Shown here piece by piece: positions 44,813 through 53,808 of a DNA stretch of 64,000 nt. Below the pieces are notes generated by a model, which worked only from the letters and a program-made list of their open reading frames with translations, was not told the DNA's origin and did no database searches. The DNA comes from Aidingimonas halophila. Lineage in GTDB: Bacteria > Pseudomonadota > Gammaproteobacteria > Pseudomonadales > Halomonadaceae. Position 1 is the first letter of the stretch; each line of letters begins with the position of its first letter. The position numbers and the translations under genes are program-made. Location: positions 620,001 through 684,000 of the forward strand of contig NZ_FNNI01000001.1 of NCBI RefSeq assembly GCF_900106955.1. Direction: 5' to 3'.

Positions 44813-46507
44813 TCACATGTCTTCGGGAATGTCGGTGACCGCCCCGCGGGACGCCGAGCTCACCGTTCTGGCGTATTTGGCCAGCACGCCCCGCGAATAA
44901 CGCGGCGTCGGTCGTTGCCAGGCCGCACGGCGTCGCATCAACTCCTCGTCACTGAGATGCACATCCATGGTATCGGCTTCCGCGTCGATGGTGATGGTGT
45001 CACCATCCTCGACCAGGGCGATCGGCCCACCATCGAACGCCTCCGGAGATACGTGCCCAACGACGAAACCATGGCTCCCCCCCGAGAAGCGACCATCGGT
45101 GATCAATGCCACCTCGCTGCCCAGACCGCGCCCCATGATCGCCGAGGTCGGTGTCAGCATTTCGCGCATGCCAGGACCGCCACGCGGGCCTTCGTAACGG
45201 ATGACCAGCACATCACCGGCGACGACGGTGCCATCATTGATGCGTGCCTGAGCTTCCTCTTCCGAACCGAAGACCCTGGCCCGGCCTGTGAACCGTGTGC
45301 CTTCCTTGCCGGTAATCTTGGCCACGGCACCTTCCGGTGCCAGGTTGCCGTGCAGGATACGCAAATGGCTTTCACTTTTGTGGGGCTGATCCAGGGGCGC
45401 GATGATACGCTGGCCTTCCGGATACGGAGCGACATTGGCCAGGTTCTCGGCCAGCGTCTTGCCGGTCACGGTCAGACAACTGCCATGCAACATCCCGGCG
45501 TCCAGCAGCATCTTCATCAGCGGTTGAATCCCACCGATCTCTACCAGCTCACTCATCATGTAGTGGCCGCTGGGACGCAGATCGGCCAGGACCGGCACCC
45601 GCTTGCCGATGCGTGTGAAGTCCTCGATCGACAAGTCGACGCCGATCGTATTGGCCATGGCGATCAGGTGCAGAACGGCATTAGTCGAGCCGCCCAGCGC
45701 AATCACCACAGTAATGGCATTTTCGAATGCCTCCCGTGTCATGATGTCCGATGGCTTGATGTCATGTTCAAGCAGTTTGAGTACCGCTGCACCCGCCGCC
45801 TCGCAGTCGTCACGCTTCTGTTGTGAGACGGCGTTCTGAGCCGAACTGCCCGGCAGGCTCATGCCCAGGGCCTCGATGGCCGAAGCCATGGAGTTGGCGG
45901 TGTACATGCCACCACACGACCCGGGACCGGGAATCGCGGTTTTTTCGATCTGCTGGACCTCGATCAGATCCATGTCGCCCTTGGTATAGGCCCCCATGGC
46001 TTCGAAGACCGAGACGATATCGGTGTGGCCCTCACCGGGCAGGATGGTACCGCCATAAACGAAGACACTCGGGCGGTTCAGACGAGCCAACCCCATCATG
46101 CACCCTGGCATGTTCTTGTCGCAGCCACCGATGGCGACCAATCCATCGAAGCCTTCACAGCCGGCCACGGTCTCGATCGAGTCGGCAATCACCTCACGCG
46201 ACACCAGTGAGTACTTCATGCCCTCCGTGCCATTGGCGATACCGTCAGAAATGGTGATGGTATTGAAGATCACCCCTTTACCACCCGCCTGATCTGCCCC
46301 ACCGCAAGCCGCCTCGGCCAGGCCGCCGATATGGCTATTGCAGGGTGTGACCTGACTCCAGGTCGAGGCGATACCGACCTGGGGCTTGGTGAAATCTTCA
46401 TCGGTAAAGCCCACGGCACGCAGCATGGCACGACTGGCCGATTTTCCCAGCCCATCGACGACCGGTGCGGAATAACGACGACGGGGATCCTGTTGTTCAT
46501 CGCTCAT
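44813..46507 (-). CDS. ilvD: Dihydroxy-acid dehydratase
   Basis: The 564-residue enzyme has iron-sulfur ligand cysteines in [15 protein letters not shown] and [14 protein letters not shown], and the C-terminal [22 protein letters not shown] block. It converts dihydroxy-isovalerate and -methylvalerate to keto acids in branched-chain amino acid synthesis. The length matches the shorter (about 560) IlvD group rather than the 616-residue enterobacterial form. Sugar-acid dehydratases of the same superfamily usually differ in these motifs. It is a single gene, divergent from an unknown protein gene. Confidence 0.93.
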   Translation of the reverse strand: MSDEQQDPRRRYSAPVVDGLGKSASRAMLRAVGFTDEDFTKPQVGIASTWSQVTPCNSHIGGLAEAACGGADQAGGKGVIFNTITISDGIANGTEGMKYSLVSREVIADSIETVAGCEGFDGLVAIGGCDKNMPGCMMGLARLNRPSVFVYGGTILPGEGHTDIVSVFEAMGAYTKGDMDLIEVQQIEKTAIPGPGSCGGMYTANSMASAIEALGMSLPGSSAQNAVSQQKRDDCEAAGAAVLKLLEHDIKPSDIMTREAFENAITVVIALGGSTNAVLHLIAMANTIGVDLSIEDFTRIGKRVPVLADLRPSGHYMMSELVEIGGIQPLMKMLLDAGMLHGSCLTVTGKTLAENLANVAPYPEGQRIIAPLDQPHKSESHLRILHGNLAPEGAVAKITGKEGTRFTGRARVFGSEEEAQARINDGTVVAGDVLVIRYEGPRGGPGMREMLTPTSAIMGRGLGSEVALITDGRFSGGSHGFVVGHVSPEAFDGGPIALVEDGDTITIDAEADTMDVHLSDEELMRRRAAWQRPTPRYSRGVLAKYARTVSSASRGAVTDIPEDM

Positions 46508-46669
46508 GGCAAGCTAGCTCCTCAAGACTCAGTCACGAACATCATTGTAGCGCGGTTGGATAGCAAGCCATGATCGACGCGCCGATGGTAGCTGTCAAAG
46601 CGACTTCGTGGTTTCATTGCTCTTGAACAAGACAAGTTGGACTTCCTCACGCAACCCTCGAGATAAGTC

Positions 46670-47350
46670 ATGCCGTATACAGAAGCCAAGGAACATGTTC
46701 CGGGTCGCTTGAACACGATTTTCAACGAGCCCTACCAGGCCTTCGACAACGACGTCCCAGAGCGCCAGTTACACTTGAAGATCGCGTTACGTGCGCTGCT
46801 CGAACAGCCCATGCAACAACAAAGGCTGATTTTGCGGGTCATTCACGGCTGGGAAAATGGTAACGACGATCCCGTCGACCTGCGCCATAGCGACCATGAT
46901 GTCACGGCACTGGATGACGTTCATGAGGTATTCCGGCGCTACCATCAGGCCATCGAACGTATCGAGCCGTTTCCCGAGGACGATGACTCACTCATTGCGC
47001 AACCCCGTGATGACGCCATCGCTCACGCTAGACGACAAGGCGCCGCACTCGACGACGACATCGCCCAGCGCCCTGCCCAGTGGCCGACGTTCGAACGAGG
47101 ATTGTATTTATACACCTTGTTCAAGATGTACCACCGTCTGACCTATGGTGAGGACGAGAGCTACCGCTCCACGCGTTGCAGCACGGCGGAGGGTGAATTC
47201 GAGATCCACGAGTTTCATCTGGAGGAAGGCGAATTTGCCGTTGTCACACCGGCGGAAAGCGGACAGGACCAGCCCACCTTGCTGATTCTTCATGAAGGTG
47301 AGCTGGAGCCGGTGTTGCAGCTTTGGGAGACCGCCTGGCACAACGCCTAG
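46670..47350 (+). CDS. Hypothetical acidic protein
   Basis: I do not recognise this 226-residue protein. It is soluble, rich in Asp, Glu, His and Arg, without signal peptide or membrane segment. It has a helical N-terminal half (IALRALLEQPMQQQRLILRVIHGWENG) and a shorter C-terminal part (YLYTLFKMYHRLTYGEDESYRS). Codon use looks like that of its neighbours and the frame is open throughout. It is divergent from ilvD with a 162-base gap and converges on the kinase-like gene with a 37-base gap. Confidence 0.65.
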   Translation: MPYTEAKEHVPGRLNTIFNEPYQAFDNDVPERQLHLKIALRALLEQPMQQQRLILRVIHGWENGNDDPVDLRHSDHDVTALDDVHEVFRRYHQAIERIEPFPEDDDSLIAQPRDDAIAHARRQGAALDDDIAQRPAQWPTFERGLYLYTLFKMYHRLTYGEDESYRSTRCSTAEGEFEIHEFHLEEGEFAVVTPAESGQDQPTLLILHEGELEPVLQLWETAWHNA

Positions 47351-47387
47351 ACGGCGAGTAGGCCGGCCTCCCCGATATCAGCAGAGA

Positions 47388-48962
47388 TCAGGCCGGTACC
47401 GGTTCGGCGGCAACCCGTTCCCGAATCAGGCCTGCCAGTTCGGTCTCAACGCCCGGTACCGTGGTATCCACGTCCAGGCTGTAGTCGCTCTCTTCCGCAG
47501 ACAAGGGTTCCGCCGCGGTCTGCTGCTTTTCCATGACGGTTTCATCGGCCTCGGAGGGATCGGCCTCGGTCTTGCCACGGTGCTTCAAGCGCTGACGGAG
47601 TTCCGACTCCGGTGCTTTACAGTCCAGCAACAGATAGGGCAGATCACGCGAAGCGGCCACCCGGACCAACTGGTCGCGCTCCGCCTGATGCAGTGCGGCG
47701 GAGTCCAAGATCACCGGATAACCGGCTTGCAACGCACTGTCGGCCAGCGTTGCCAGACGCTGATAGGTCTCACGCGAGGCCTCGGGGGTATAGATATTCA
47801 ACTCAGGCTGTGCATGGCTGTTATCCATCGGCTTGAGGCCGAACAGCCGCTTGCGTTCGATATCGGAACGCAACCAGATCAGGTTCAATGACTGGGAAAG
47901 ATGTTGACTCACCCAGCTCTTGCCGCTGCCCGACAATCCGGTGGTTGCCAGCAAGTACCGCTGACGTTGCTCGGCATACTGCTCGGCCAGATTGATATAG
48001 GCCTGGTATTTATCCAGTAATGCCTGTTTTTCCTCGTCGCTGAGGTCGGGATTGCCGCGAGTGAACAAGGCAATCTTGGCACGCACAGTGGCTCGATAGG
48101 CCTTGTAGTAATCCATCAGCGGCAGGCAGTCATAATCGCCACTTAGCTGGAGGTAGCGGTTGAGAACGCGATTGGCCAGTTCCGGCGCATCGCGGAACTC
48201 GAGATCCATCAGCAGGAACGCCAGGTCGTTACAGGTATCGATCCAGCGCAGCCCATCGCTGAATTCGATGCAGTCGAATACCGTGGCACGGCCATTGTAG
48301 AGCGTGATATTGGCCAGGTGCAGATCACCGTGGCACTCCCGGACATAGCCCTCTTGATGGCGGTGAGAGATATGCGACTCGAGTTGCTTGAACGTCTTGT
48401 CATTCCAGGCAGACAGCCGATCGAGTTGATCCAGTTGCGCCTGGTCTTCCAGCAGCGGGCGGATCTGCTCGAAATTCTGCTCGGCATCCGCACGCACCGC
48501 TTCGGGCGTGCCACATTCGCCTTGCGTGGAGGGTAGCGACTCATGAAAATCGGCCAATTGGTCGGCCAATTCATCCATGTGCGCTTCCGTCAGTCGCCCT
48601 TCCTCGTGCAGTTTGTCCAGCATCTGGGTATTGTCGAACTGACGCATGCGAATCGCATACTCGAACGGCTCGCCATCTCCGCCGAGACGAGGCGATTCGG
48701 GCGTGCCCGTCACCGGGACCACATCGACATACAGCGCAGAAGCGAGACGCTTGTTCAAGCGAATCTCTTCTTCGCAGAACCGCTTGCGCCGGTCCAGCGT
48801 CGAAAAGTTCAGGAACCCGAAATCCACGGGCTTCTTGATCTTGTAGACATACTCCCCGGTGAGCAGTACCCAGGATATATGGGTCTCATATAAAGAGAAC
48901 GATTCGACCGGGTGGTCGTAGCATTGCGGGTCTTGCAATGCTTGAAGCAATTCAGAGCTCAT
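47388..48962 (-). CDS. Bifunctional APH-like kinase and P-loop ATPase protein
   Basis: The 524-residue protein has two parts. Residues ~1-330 resemble the aminoglycoside-phosphotransferase fold (VYKIKKPVDFGFLNFSTL near the start, then the catalytic-loop-like ECHGDLHLANITLYNGRATVFDCIEFSD). Residues ~340-520 form a P-loop kinase with Walker A TGLSGSGKSWVS. Such COG2187/COG0645-type fusions are widespread and lack an assigned substrate. I start at the ATG at 48962 after AAGGAA. It follows the MTHFR-like gene by 63 bases on the same strand, so it may be the last gene of the betaine operon. Confidence 0.8.
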   Translation of the reverse strand: MSSELLQALQDPQCYDHPVESFSLYETHISWVLLTGEYVYKIKKPVDFGFLNFSTLDRRKRFCEEEIRLNKRLASALYVDVVPVTGTPESPRLGGDGEPFEYAIRMRQFDNTQMLDKLHEEGRLTEAHMDELADQLADFHESLPSTQGECGTPEAVRADAEQNFEQIRPLLEDQAQLDQLDRLSAWNDKTFKQLESHISHRHQEGYVRECHGDLHLANITLYNGRATVFDCIEFSDGLRWIDTCNDLAFLLMDLEFRDAPELANRVLNRYLQLSGDYDCLPLMDYYKAYRATVRAKIALFTRGNPDLSDEEKQALLDKYQAYINLAEQYAEQRQRYLLATTGLSGSGKSWVSQHLSQSLNLIWLRSDIERKRLFGLKPMDNSHAQPELNIYTPEASRETYQRLATLADSALQAGYPVILDSAALHQAERDQLVRVAASRDLPYLLLDCKAPESELRQRLKHRGKTEADPSEADETVMEKQQTAAEPLSAEESDYSLDVDTTVPGVETELAGLIRERVAAEPVPA

Positions 48963-49025
48963 GATGGCGGTTTCCTTTATCGTCGGGCTCGCAACGCGAA
49001 GGGAATGATACGCGCTGACCACGGA

Positions 49026-49976
49026 TCAGGTCAGCACACTTCCCATGGCCCGTGGAGCATGAATGCGGTGCTCGCGCAGCGTGCGGGCCAGCGAAATCGT
49101 CGTCGCAGCGGGTATCCGTCCAATCGGTGCCAGGTTGGCACTGATCGGAAATGGCGATGCCGTCTCGGCGGCATGCTCGGCAATGTCTCTCCAGACATCC
49201 CCGATATGGGACAGAGATCGCTCGGTCACCGCCTCCGGATCGCTGATCAGCCAGTTCTCCAGGTCATTGGACAGATTGACACCAAGCCAGTGCAGAAAAC
49301 GAATATTGCGCTCGGAACGTACCGGAGCGAGTGATATCAAAATAGCAGGCGTCCTGGAGGAACCGACATCGGTGCCGATACTGTCCAGGAGCGATGTGAC
49401 TTCATCGGCGTGAAAGATGACCTGGGTGGTAAAAAAGTCCGCACCGGAAGCGATCTTTCGCTTCATCCGAGCGGCTTCATCGGGGCGGGATGGAATACAG
49501 ATATTCCCGACCTCGATATCAGGCGCATCGGGCCGATCCTTCAACAGCCTTGTGGCCTCGGGAACGGAGGGTCCGGGATACTGCCGATCACTACGTTCTC
49601 CACCGACCAGGACGACACGATTGACGCCATAGTCTTCGTGGGTCTCACGAAACCAGTCGAGTTGGCGCTCACGTTCGAGATGAACGACAACACGATTGAT
49701 AATGCAGGGCACACCCAACTGTTCCTGGATGCGATGGGCCAACACTCGAGGTTCCACCCGGGGAGCGAAGGGCTTGCGCCGTTCTCCCTTGCTGCTCTTG
49801 GAACTCTCTTCCCGGATCTCCGGGATATTGACGGCATCGAGACCGACTTCCCGGTGAAGTCCTTCAACCTTCTCCAGAGCTGCCTCGATCCCTCGTTCCC
49901 CCTGTTGGATTTCCGGAGGCACGGCTTCGAGAACGAGCTCGGAAGGGGCTGCTGAGCGACTTACCAAGCTATTCAT
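49026..49976 (-). CDS. Methylenetetrahydrofolate-reductase-like protein
   Basis: The 316-residue protein appears to be a TIM barrel of the MTHFR family: VNIPEIREESSKSSKG early, GVNRVVLVGGERS in the middle and SGADFFTTQVIFHADEV, which corresponds to the flavin and substrate-binding region of MetF. It is divergent from standard MetF. Reduction of methylene- to methyl-tetrahydrofolate would supply methyl groups for methionine. It lies behind sahH, metK and the glycine methyltransferase genes, where it fits a methyl cycle. I start at the ATG at 49976 after AGGAGAGG; upstream ATGs lie in structured leader. Confidence 0.72.
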   Translation of the reverse strand: MNSLVSRSAAPSELVLEAVPPEIQQGERGIEAALEKVEGLHREVGLDAVNIPEIREESSKSSKGERRKPFAPRVEPRVLAHRIQEQLGVPCIINRVVVHLERERQLDWFRETHEDYGVNRVVLVGGERSDRQYPGPSVPEATRLLKDRPDAPDIEVGNICIPSRPDEAARMKRKIASGADFFTTQVIFHADEVTSLLDSIGTDVGSSRTPAILISLAPVRSERNIRFLHWLGVNLSNDLENWLISDPEAVTERSLSHIGDVWRDIAEHAAETASPFPISANLAPIGRIPAATTISLARTLREHRIHAPRAMGSVLT

Positions 49977-49997
49977 CAGGTATTTCCTCTCCTGATA
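49974..49997 (-). promoter_or_regulatory. Small inverted repeat around the MTHFR-like ribosome-binding site
   Basis: On the minus strand ATCAGG and CCTGAT flank AGAGGAAATA, so the ribosome-binding purines fall in the loop and the start codon in the closing arm. Such a hairpin could modulate initiation. It is short (6-base arms) and may be chance. Confidence 0.35.
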
Positions 49998-50071
49998 TTT
50001 TGACAACATCTCCCACCCACCATGGCGTCGGCCAATACCGGGCGGGAGAATGCCTCGGACGGAAGACATCC

Positions 50072-50121
50072 GGCATCAGACAACCGCACACGAGGAGGCA
50101 CCCCGTGCGCAGTCCGATGCC
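50072..50121 (-). promoter_or_regulatory. Strong structured leader between sahH and the MTHFR-like gene
   Basis: The minus strand reads as an imperfect hairpin: GGCATC pairs with GATGCC, GGAC with GTCT (one wobble), then GCGCAC with GTGTGC (one wobble) after an internal loop, with a 13-base top loop. It begins 10 bases after the sahH stop and ends about 95 bases before the next start. No T-run follows. It could stabilise the upstream message or form a regulatory leader. Confidence 0.45.
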
Positions 50122-50130
50122 GTCGTCACC

Positions 50131-51549
50131 TCAGTAGCGGTAGTGCTCAGGCTTGAACGGGCCTGTGACCGGTACGCCGATATAGTCTGCCTGTACCTGG
50201 TCGAGCGGAGTCAGGTTGGCCCCGATCTTCTCGAGGTGTAACCGTGCAACCTCCTCGTCCAGATGCTTGGGCAGCATGTATACGTCGTTCTTGTACTCCC
50301 CTTTGTTGTTGAACAGCTCCATCTGGGCCAGCACCTGGTTGGTGAAGCTGTTGGACATCACGAAGCTCGGGTGACCGGTAGCGCAACCGAGGTTCACCAG
50401 ACGTCCTTCGGCAAGCATGATGATCTTCTTGCCGTCGGGGAAGGTGATGTGATCCACCTGCGGCTTGATGTTGTCCCACTCGTACTGGCGCAGGCTGGCG
50501 ACATCGATCTCGTTGTCGAAGTGACCGATGTTGCAGACGATGGCCTCGTCCTTCATGGCCTGCATGTGCTCGTGAGTGATGACATGATAGTTACCGGTCG
50601 CGGTGACGAAGATATCGGCCTTGTCGGCGGCTTCGTCCATGGTCACGACACGGAACCCTTCCATTGCCGCCTGCAGGGCGCAGATGGGATCGATCTCGGT
50701 GACCCAGACGGTGGCACCAAGACCACGCAGGCTCTGCGCCGACCCTTTACCGACATCACCATAACCGGCCACGACGGCGATCTTGCCGGCCACCATCACG
50801 TCGGTGGCACGCTTGATACCGTCAACCAACGATTCGCGGCAACCATAGAGGTTATCGAACTTGGACTTGGTCACGGAATCGTTGACGTTGATCGCCGGGA
50901 ACGGCAGCTCATTGTTGCGTGCCAGATGGTACAGGCCGTTGACGCCGGTGGTGGTTTCTTCGGTCACACCCAGGATGGCGTCCTGCAGCTTCTGATAATA
51001 GCCCGCCGGCTTCTCCTTGAGACGCTTGCGAATGGCGGCGAACAGGGCGCGTTCCTCGTCACTGCCGGGATTCTCGAGCACGGACGGATCCTTTTCCGCC
51101 TTGGCGCCCAGCGTCACGACCGTCGTGGCATCGCCACCATCGTCGAGAATCATGTTCGGCGTACCGCCATCATGCCAATCCATGATGGCATGGGTGAACT
51201 CCCAGTACTCCTCGGTGGTTTCGCCCTTGTAGGCGAAGACCGGCGTGCCGGAACGCGCGATTTCGGCAGCGGCATGGTCCTGGGTGGAGTAGATGTTGCA
51301 AGACGCCCAACGGACATCGGCACCCAACGCCTTGAGGGTCTCGATCAAGACAGCCGTCTGAATGGTCATGTGCAGCGAGCCGGCAACCTTGGCTCCTTTC
51401 AGCGGCTTATCGGTGCCATACTTCTCACGCAGGGCCATGAGACCGGGCATTTCGGTCTCGGCAATCTTGATTTCCTTGCGTCCCCAGTCGGCCAGCGACA
51501 GGTCGGCGACCTTGAAATCATCTTTTAGTGCTTCTGCGACAGCGTTCAT
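50131..51549 (-). CDS. ahcY: S-adenosylhomocysteinase
   Basis: The 472-residue enzyme has [14 protein letters not shown] near the N-terminus, the NAD loop [21 protein letters not shown], the [12 protein letters not shown] segment and the conserved C-terminal [10 protein letters not shown]. It splits S-adenosylhomocysteine into adenosine and homocysteine in the cytosol and so relieves product inhibition of methyltransferases. Its 122-base leader matches the SAH riboswitch pattern. GGAG is seven bases before the ATG. Flanking metK and methyltransferase genes on the same strand make a methyl-cycle operon. Confidence 0.96.
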   Translation of the reverse strand: MNAVAEALKDDFKVADLSLADWGRKEIKIAETEMPGLMALREKYGTDKPLKGAKVAGSLHMTIQTAVLIETLKALGADVRWASCNIYSTQDHAAAEIARSGTPVFAYKGETTEEYWEFTHAIMDWHDGGTPNMILDDGGDATTVVTLGAKAEKDPSVLENPGSDEERALFAAIRKRLKEKPAGYYQKLQDAILGVTEETTTGVNGLYHLARNNELPFPAINVNDSVTKSKFDNLYGCRESLVDGIKRATDVMVAGKIAVVAGYGDVGKGSAQSLRGLGATVWVTEIDPICALQAAMEGFRVVTMDEAADKADIFVTATGNYHVITHEHMQAMKDEAIVCNIGHFDNEIDVASLRQYEWDNIKPQVDHITFPDGKKIIMLAEGRLVNLGCATGHPSFVMSNSFTNQVLAQMELFNNKGEYKNDVYMLPKHLDEEVARLHLEKIGANLTPLDQVQADYIGVPVTGPFKPEHYRY

Positions 51550-51575
51550 GGTTTCACTCCGTAACTGAAAATGAA

Positions 51576-51657
51576 ATCCGAGCGCCGTTGTTATGTGGGG
51601 TCGACTTCTGCGACCGAGCCTTGCCGGTTCGTACCAGCTGCAGCGCTCCTCGGTGCA
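51576..51657 (-). promoter_or_regulatory. SAH riboswitch in the ahcY leader
   Basis: On the minus strand the leader reads CCGAGGAGCGCTGC, then AGGCTCGG, then AACGGCGCTCGG. These blocks in this order are the conserved parts of the S-adenosylhomocysteine riboswitch as I know it: the P1 strand CCGAG pairs with CTCGG, and the AGCGC(TG) block pairs with GGCGCT as a pseudoknot. It lies between the metK stop and the ahcY start, where the known riboswitch raises ahcY expression when SAH builds up. No covariance search was run. Confidence 0.85.
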
Positions 51658-51671
51658 GTCCCCCGATGGTT

Positions 51672-52829
51672 TTAGATGCCTGCGGCAGACTTGAGCTGTT
51701 CGACCCGGTCGGTACGCTCCCAGGTAAAGGCATCATCCTCACGACCGAAGTGGCCATAGGACGCCGTTCCCTGGTAGATCGGACGTTGCAGGTCCAGCAT
51801 CCGCAGGATGCCGTACGGGCGGAGGTCGAAGAACTCACGAGTCAGCTCTTCCAGCTTCGGCTCGGGGATCTTGCCGGTGCCGAAGGTATCGACGGATACC
51901 GACGTCGGTTCGGCCACGCCGATCGCATAGGAAACCTGGATCTCGCACTTGTCGGCCAGCCCGGCGGCCACGATGTTCTTGGCGACATAGCGGCAGGCGT
52001 AGGCGGCACTACGGTCGACCTTGGAGGGGTCCTTGCCGGAGAAGGCACCACCACCGTGACGCGCCATACCACCATAGGTATCAACGATGATCTTGCGTCC
52101 GGTAAGGCCACAGTCGCCAACGGGACCACCGATCACGAAGTTACCGGTCGGGTTGATATGGAAGCGGGTGCCACGATCAAGCCATTCGTCGGGCAGCACC
52201 GGCTTGATGATCTCTTCCATGACGGCTTCTTTGATCTGGCTCGCGGAAACCGAGTCGGCATGCTGGGTGGACAGGACCACCGCATCGACACCCGCCGGCT
52301 TGCCGTCCTCGTAACGGAAGGTCACCTGGCTCTTGGCATCAGGACGGAGCCAGTCGAGCTTACCGCTACGGCGCAATTCGCTCTGGCGCTTGACCAGGCG
52401 ATGCGAATAGGTGATCGGTGCCGGCATGAGAACGTCCGTCTCATTACAGGCATAGCCGAACATCATGCCCTGGTCACCAGCGCCCTGGTCTTCCGGCTTG
52501 CTGCGGTCCACGCCCTGGGCGATATCCGGTGATTGCTTACCGATGGCATTGATGACGGCGCAGAGATCGCCATCGAAACCGACATCGGGATTGTCATAAC
52601 CGATATCGTTGATGGTGCGCCGAACCAGGTCTTCATAATCGATGTTGGCGGTTGTCGTCAGTTCGCCGGAGATAATGGCGAGACCGGTCTTGACCAAGGT
52701 TTCACAAGCCACCTTGGCGTACTTGTCCTCAGCCAGAACCGCGTCGAGGATCGCATCGGAAACCTGATCCGCCAGCTTGTCCGGATGCCCCTCGGACACC
52801 GATTCGGAGGTAAAAAGACGTGTACTCAT
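51672..52829 (-). CDS. metK: S-adenosylmethionine synthetase
   Basis: The 385-residue enzyme has [15 protein letters not shown] (ATP-binding His), [12 protein letters not shown] and the phosphate loop [19 protein letters not shown]. It makes S-adenosylmethionine from methionine and ATP. Placing it directly behind the glycine methyltransferase genes fits the three S-adenosylmethionine used per betaine. AGGAG precedes the ATG. The 121-base gap to the methyltransferase gene upstream contains a hairpin with GCGGCAA/TTGCCGC arms but no recognisable riboswitch. Confidence 0.96.
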   Translation of the reverse strand: MSTRLFTSESVSEGHPDKLADQVSDAILDAVLAEDKYAKVACETLVKTGLAIISGELTTTANIDYEDLVRRTINDIGYDNPDVGFDGDLCAVINAIGKQSPDIAQGVDRSKPEDQGAGDQGMMFGYACNETDVLMPAPITYSHRLVKRQSELRRSGKLDWLRPDAKSQVTFRYEDGKPAGVDAVVLSTQHADSVSASQIKEAVMEEIIKPVLPDEWLDRGTRFHINPTGNFVIGGPVGDCGLTGRKIIVDTYGGMARHGGGAFSGKDPSKVDRSAAYACRYVAKNIVAAGLADKCEIQVSYAIGVAEPTSVSVDTFGTGKIPEPKLEELTREFFDLRPYGILRMLDLQRPIYQGTASYGHFGREDDAFTWERTDRVEQLKSAAGI

Positions 52830-52950
52830 TGATTCGATTCTCCTTTTCGTGTCGCGTCGTAACGCTTGTGCAGCATGACAAAGGTGAAGTCAGGAGCGGC
52901 AAGGGCAGTTATCACACTCCATTGCCGCCCACCAATTTACGTGTCGAGCC

Positions 52951-53808
52951 TTACTGCGCAGGCTTGCGGAAATGGAAGATGCCCCAACGCAGATTGCCGC
53001 GCTGACCACCTTCGACCCAGTGCTGAAGCCCATGCTTCATGCGGTCGATATAGCCACGACTCACGTGCTGACCGACGTCATCCTCATGTTCGCTCAAGAC
53101 TTGATGAATGCGTCCATAGTGCATCGCGATCATGTCGGAGTGATCATCGAAGTCCTGCTCTTCGAGCCCCAGGCGACGAAGCGTATCCCGATAGAACCCA
53201 GGCGAGCCGAGGGTCTCGAGATGAATTCGTGCCAGAATCGGCTCCAACGCCTCGCGAGGACATTCATCGTCCTGCATGGGATCGGTAAAGATGAGATGAC
53301 CGCCCGGGCGTAGAACACGTACGGCTTCTTCGAGCACGCGCTCGCGATCGCCGCTGTGCAGAATGGCATCCTGGGACCAGACGACATCGAACGATTCGTT
53401 ATCGAAGGGAATGTCCTCGAAACTGCCGTCGATGATCTCCACCCGGTCGTCCACGCCCTGCTGGCGGTTCTTTTCACGACCGCGCTCGTTCTCTTTCTCA
53501 CTGATGTTCAGAGCGGTCACCGAACAACCGTACTCGTGAGCGAGATACCGCGCGGACCCAGCATAACCGGCGCCGATATCCAAGACCTGGGTAGTGGCAT
53601 CCAGCTTCGGTAAGCGAGCCGCCATCTGAGCCACCGTCCGACGACTGGCGTCATAGACCGGCTCTTTGTCGTCGCGGTACAGGCCGACGTGGATGTCCTC
53701 GCCACCCCAGACGTGGAAGTAGAAATTATCGGCATCGTCGCTGTTGTAATACTCGCGAGCCGTCTCGTCCGCGGCCGTGTAAGCCTTTTCCATCACCTTA
53801 TTCATCAT
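52951..53808 (-). CDS. Sarcosine/dimethylglycine N-methyltransferase (SDMT)
   Basis: The 285-residue methyltransferase has motif I VLDIGAGYAGSARYLA (residues 75-90), the acidic end of strand two at NISEKENERG and WSQDAILHSGDR. In the fourth motif region it shows TDPMQ (Pro177-Met178), where glycine/sarcosine methyltransferases have a Gln-Arg pair; in Aphanothece the Pro-Met pair marks the dimethylglycine enzyme. It would convert sarcosine and dimethylglycine to betaine. The start overlaps the upstream gene's stop (ATGATGAATAA, with AGGAG before it), which implies translational coupling. It is the second gene of the operon. Confidence 0.9.
   Translation of the reverse strand: MMNKVMEKAYTAADETAREYYNSDDADNFYFHVWGGEDIHVGLYRDDKEPVYDASRRTVAQMAARLPKLDATTQVLDIGAGYAGSARYLAHEYGCSVTALNISEKENERGREKNRQQGVDDRVEIIDGSFEDIPFDNESFDVVWSQDAILHSGDRERVLEEAVRVLRPGGHLIFTDPMQDDECPREALEPILARIHLETLGSPGFYRDTLRRLGLEEQDFDDHSDMIAMHYGRIHQVLSEHEDDVGQHVSRGYIDRMKHGLQHWVEGGQRGNLRWGIFHFRKPAQ

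Noticed and set aside
50263-51528. Plus-strand open frame of 421 codons opposite ahcY
   Set aside because: The minus strand encodes an unmistakable S-adenosylhomocysteinase over its full length; the opposite frame is a codon-bias shadow.
52830-52950. Possible SAM riboswitch in the metK leader
   Set aside because: A hairpin with GCGGCAA/TTGCCGC arms is present, but none of the conserved SAM-I, SAM-II or SAM/SAH blocks that I know could be found.
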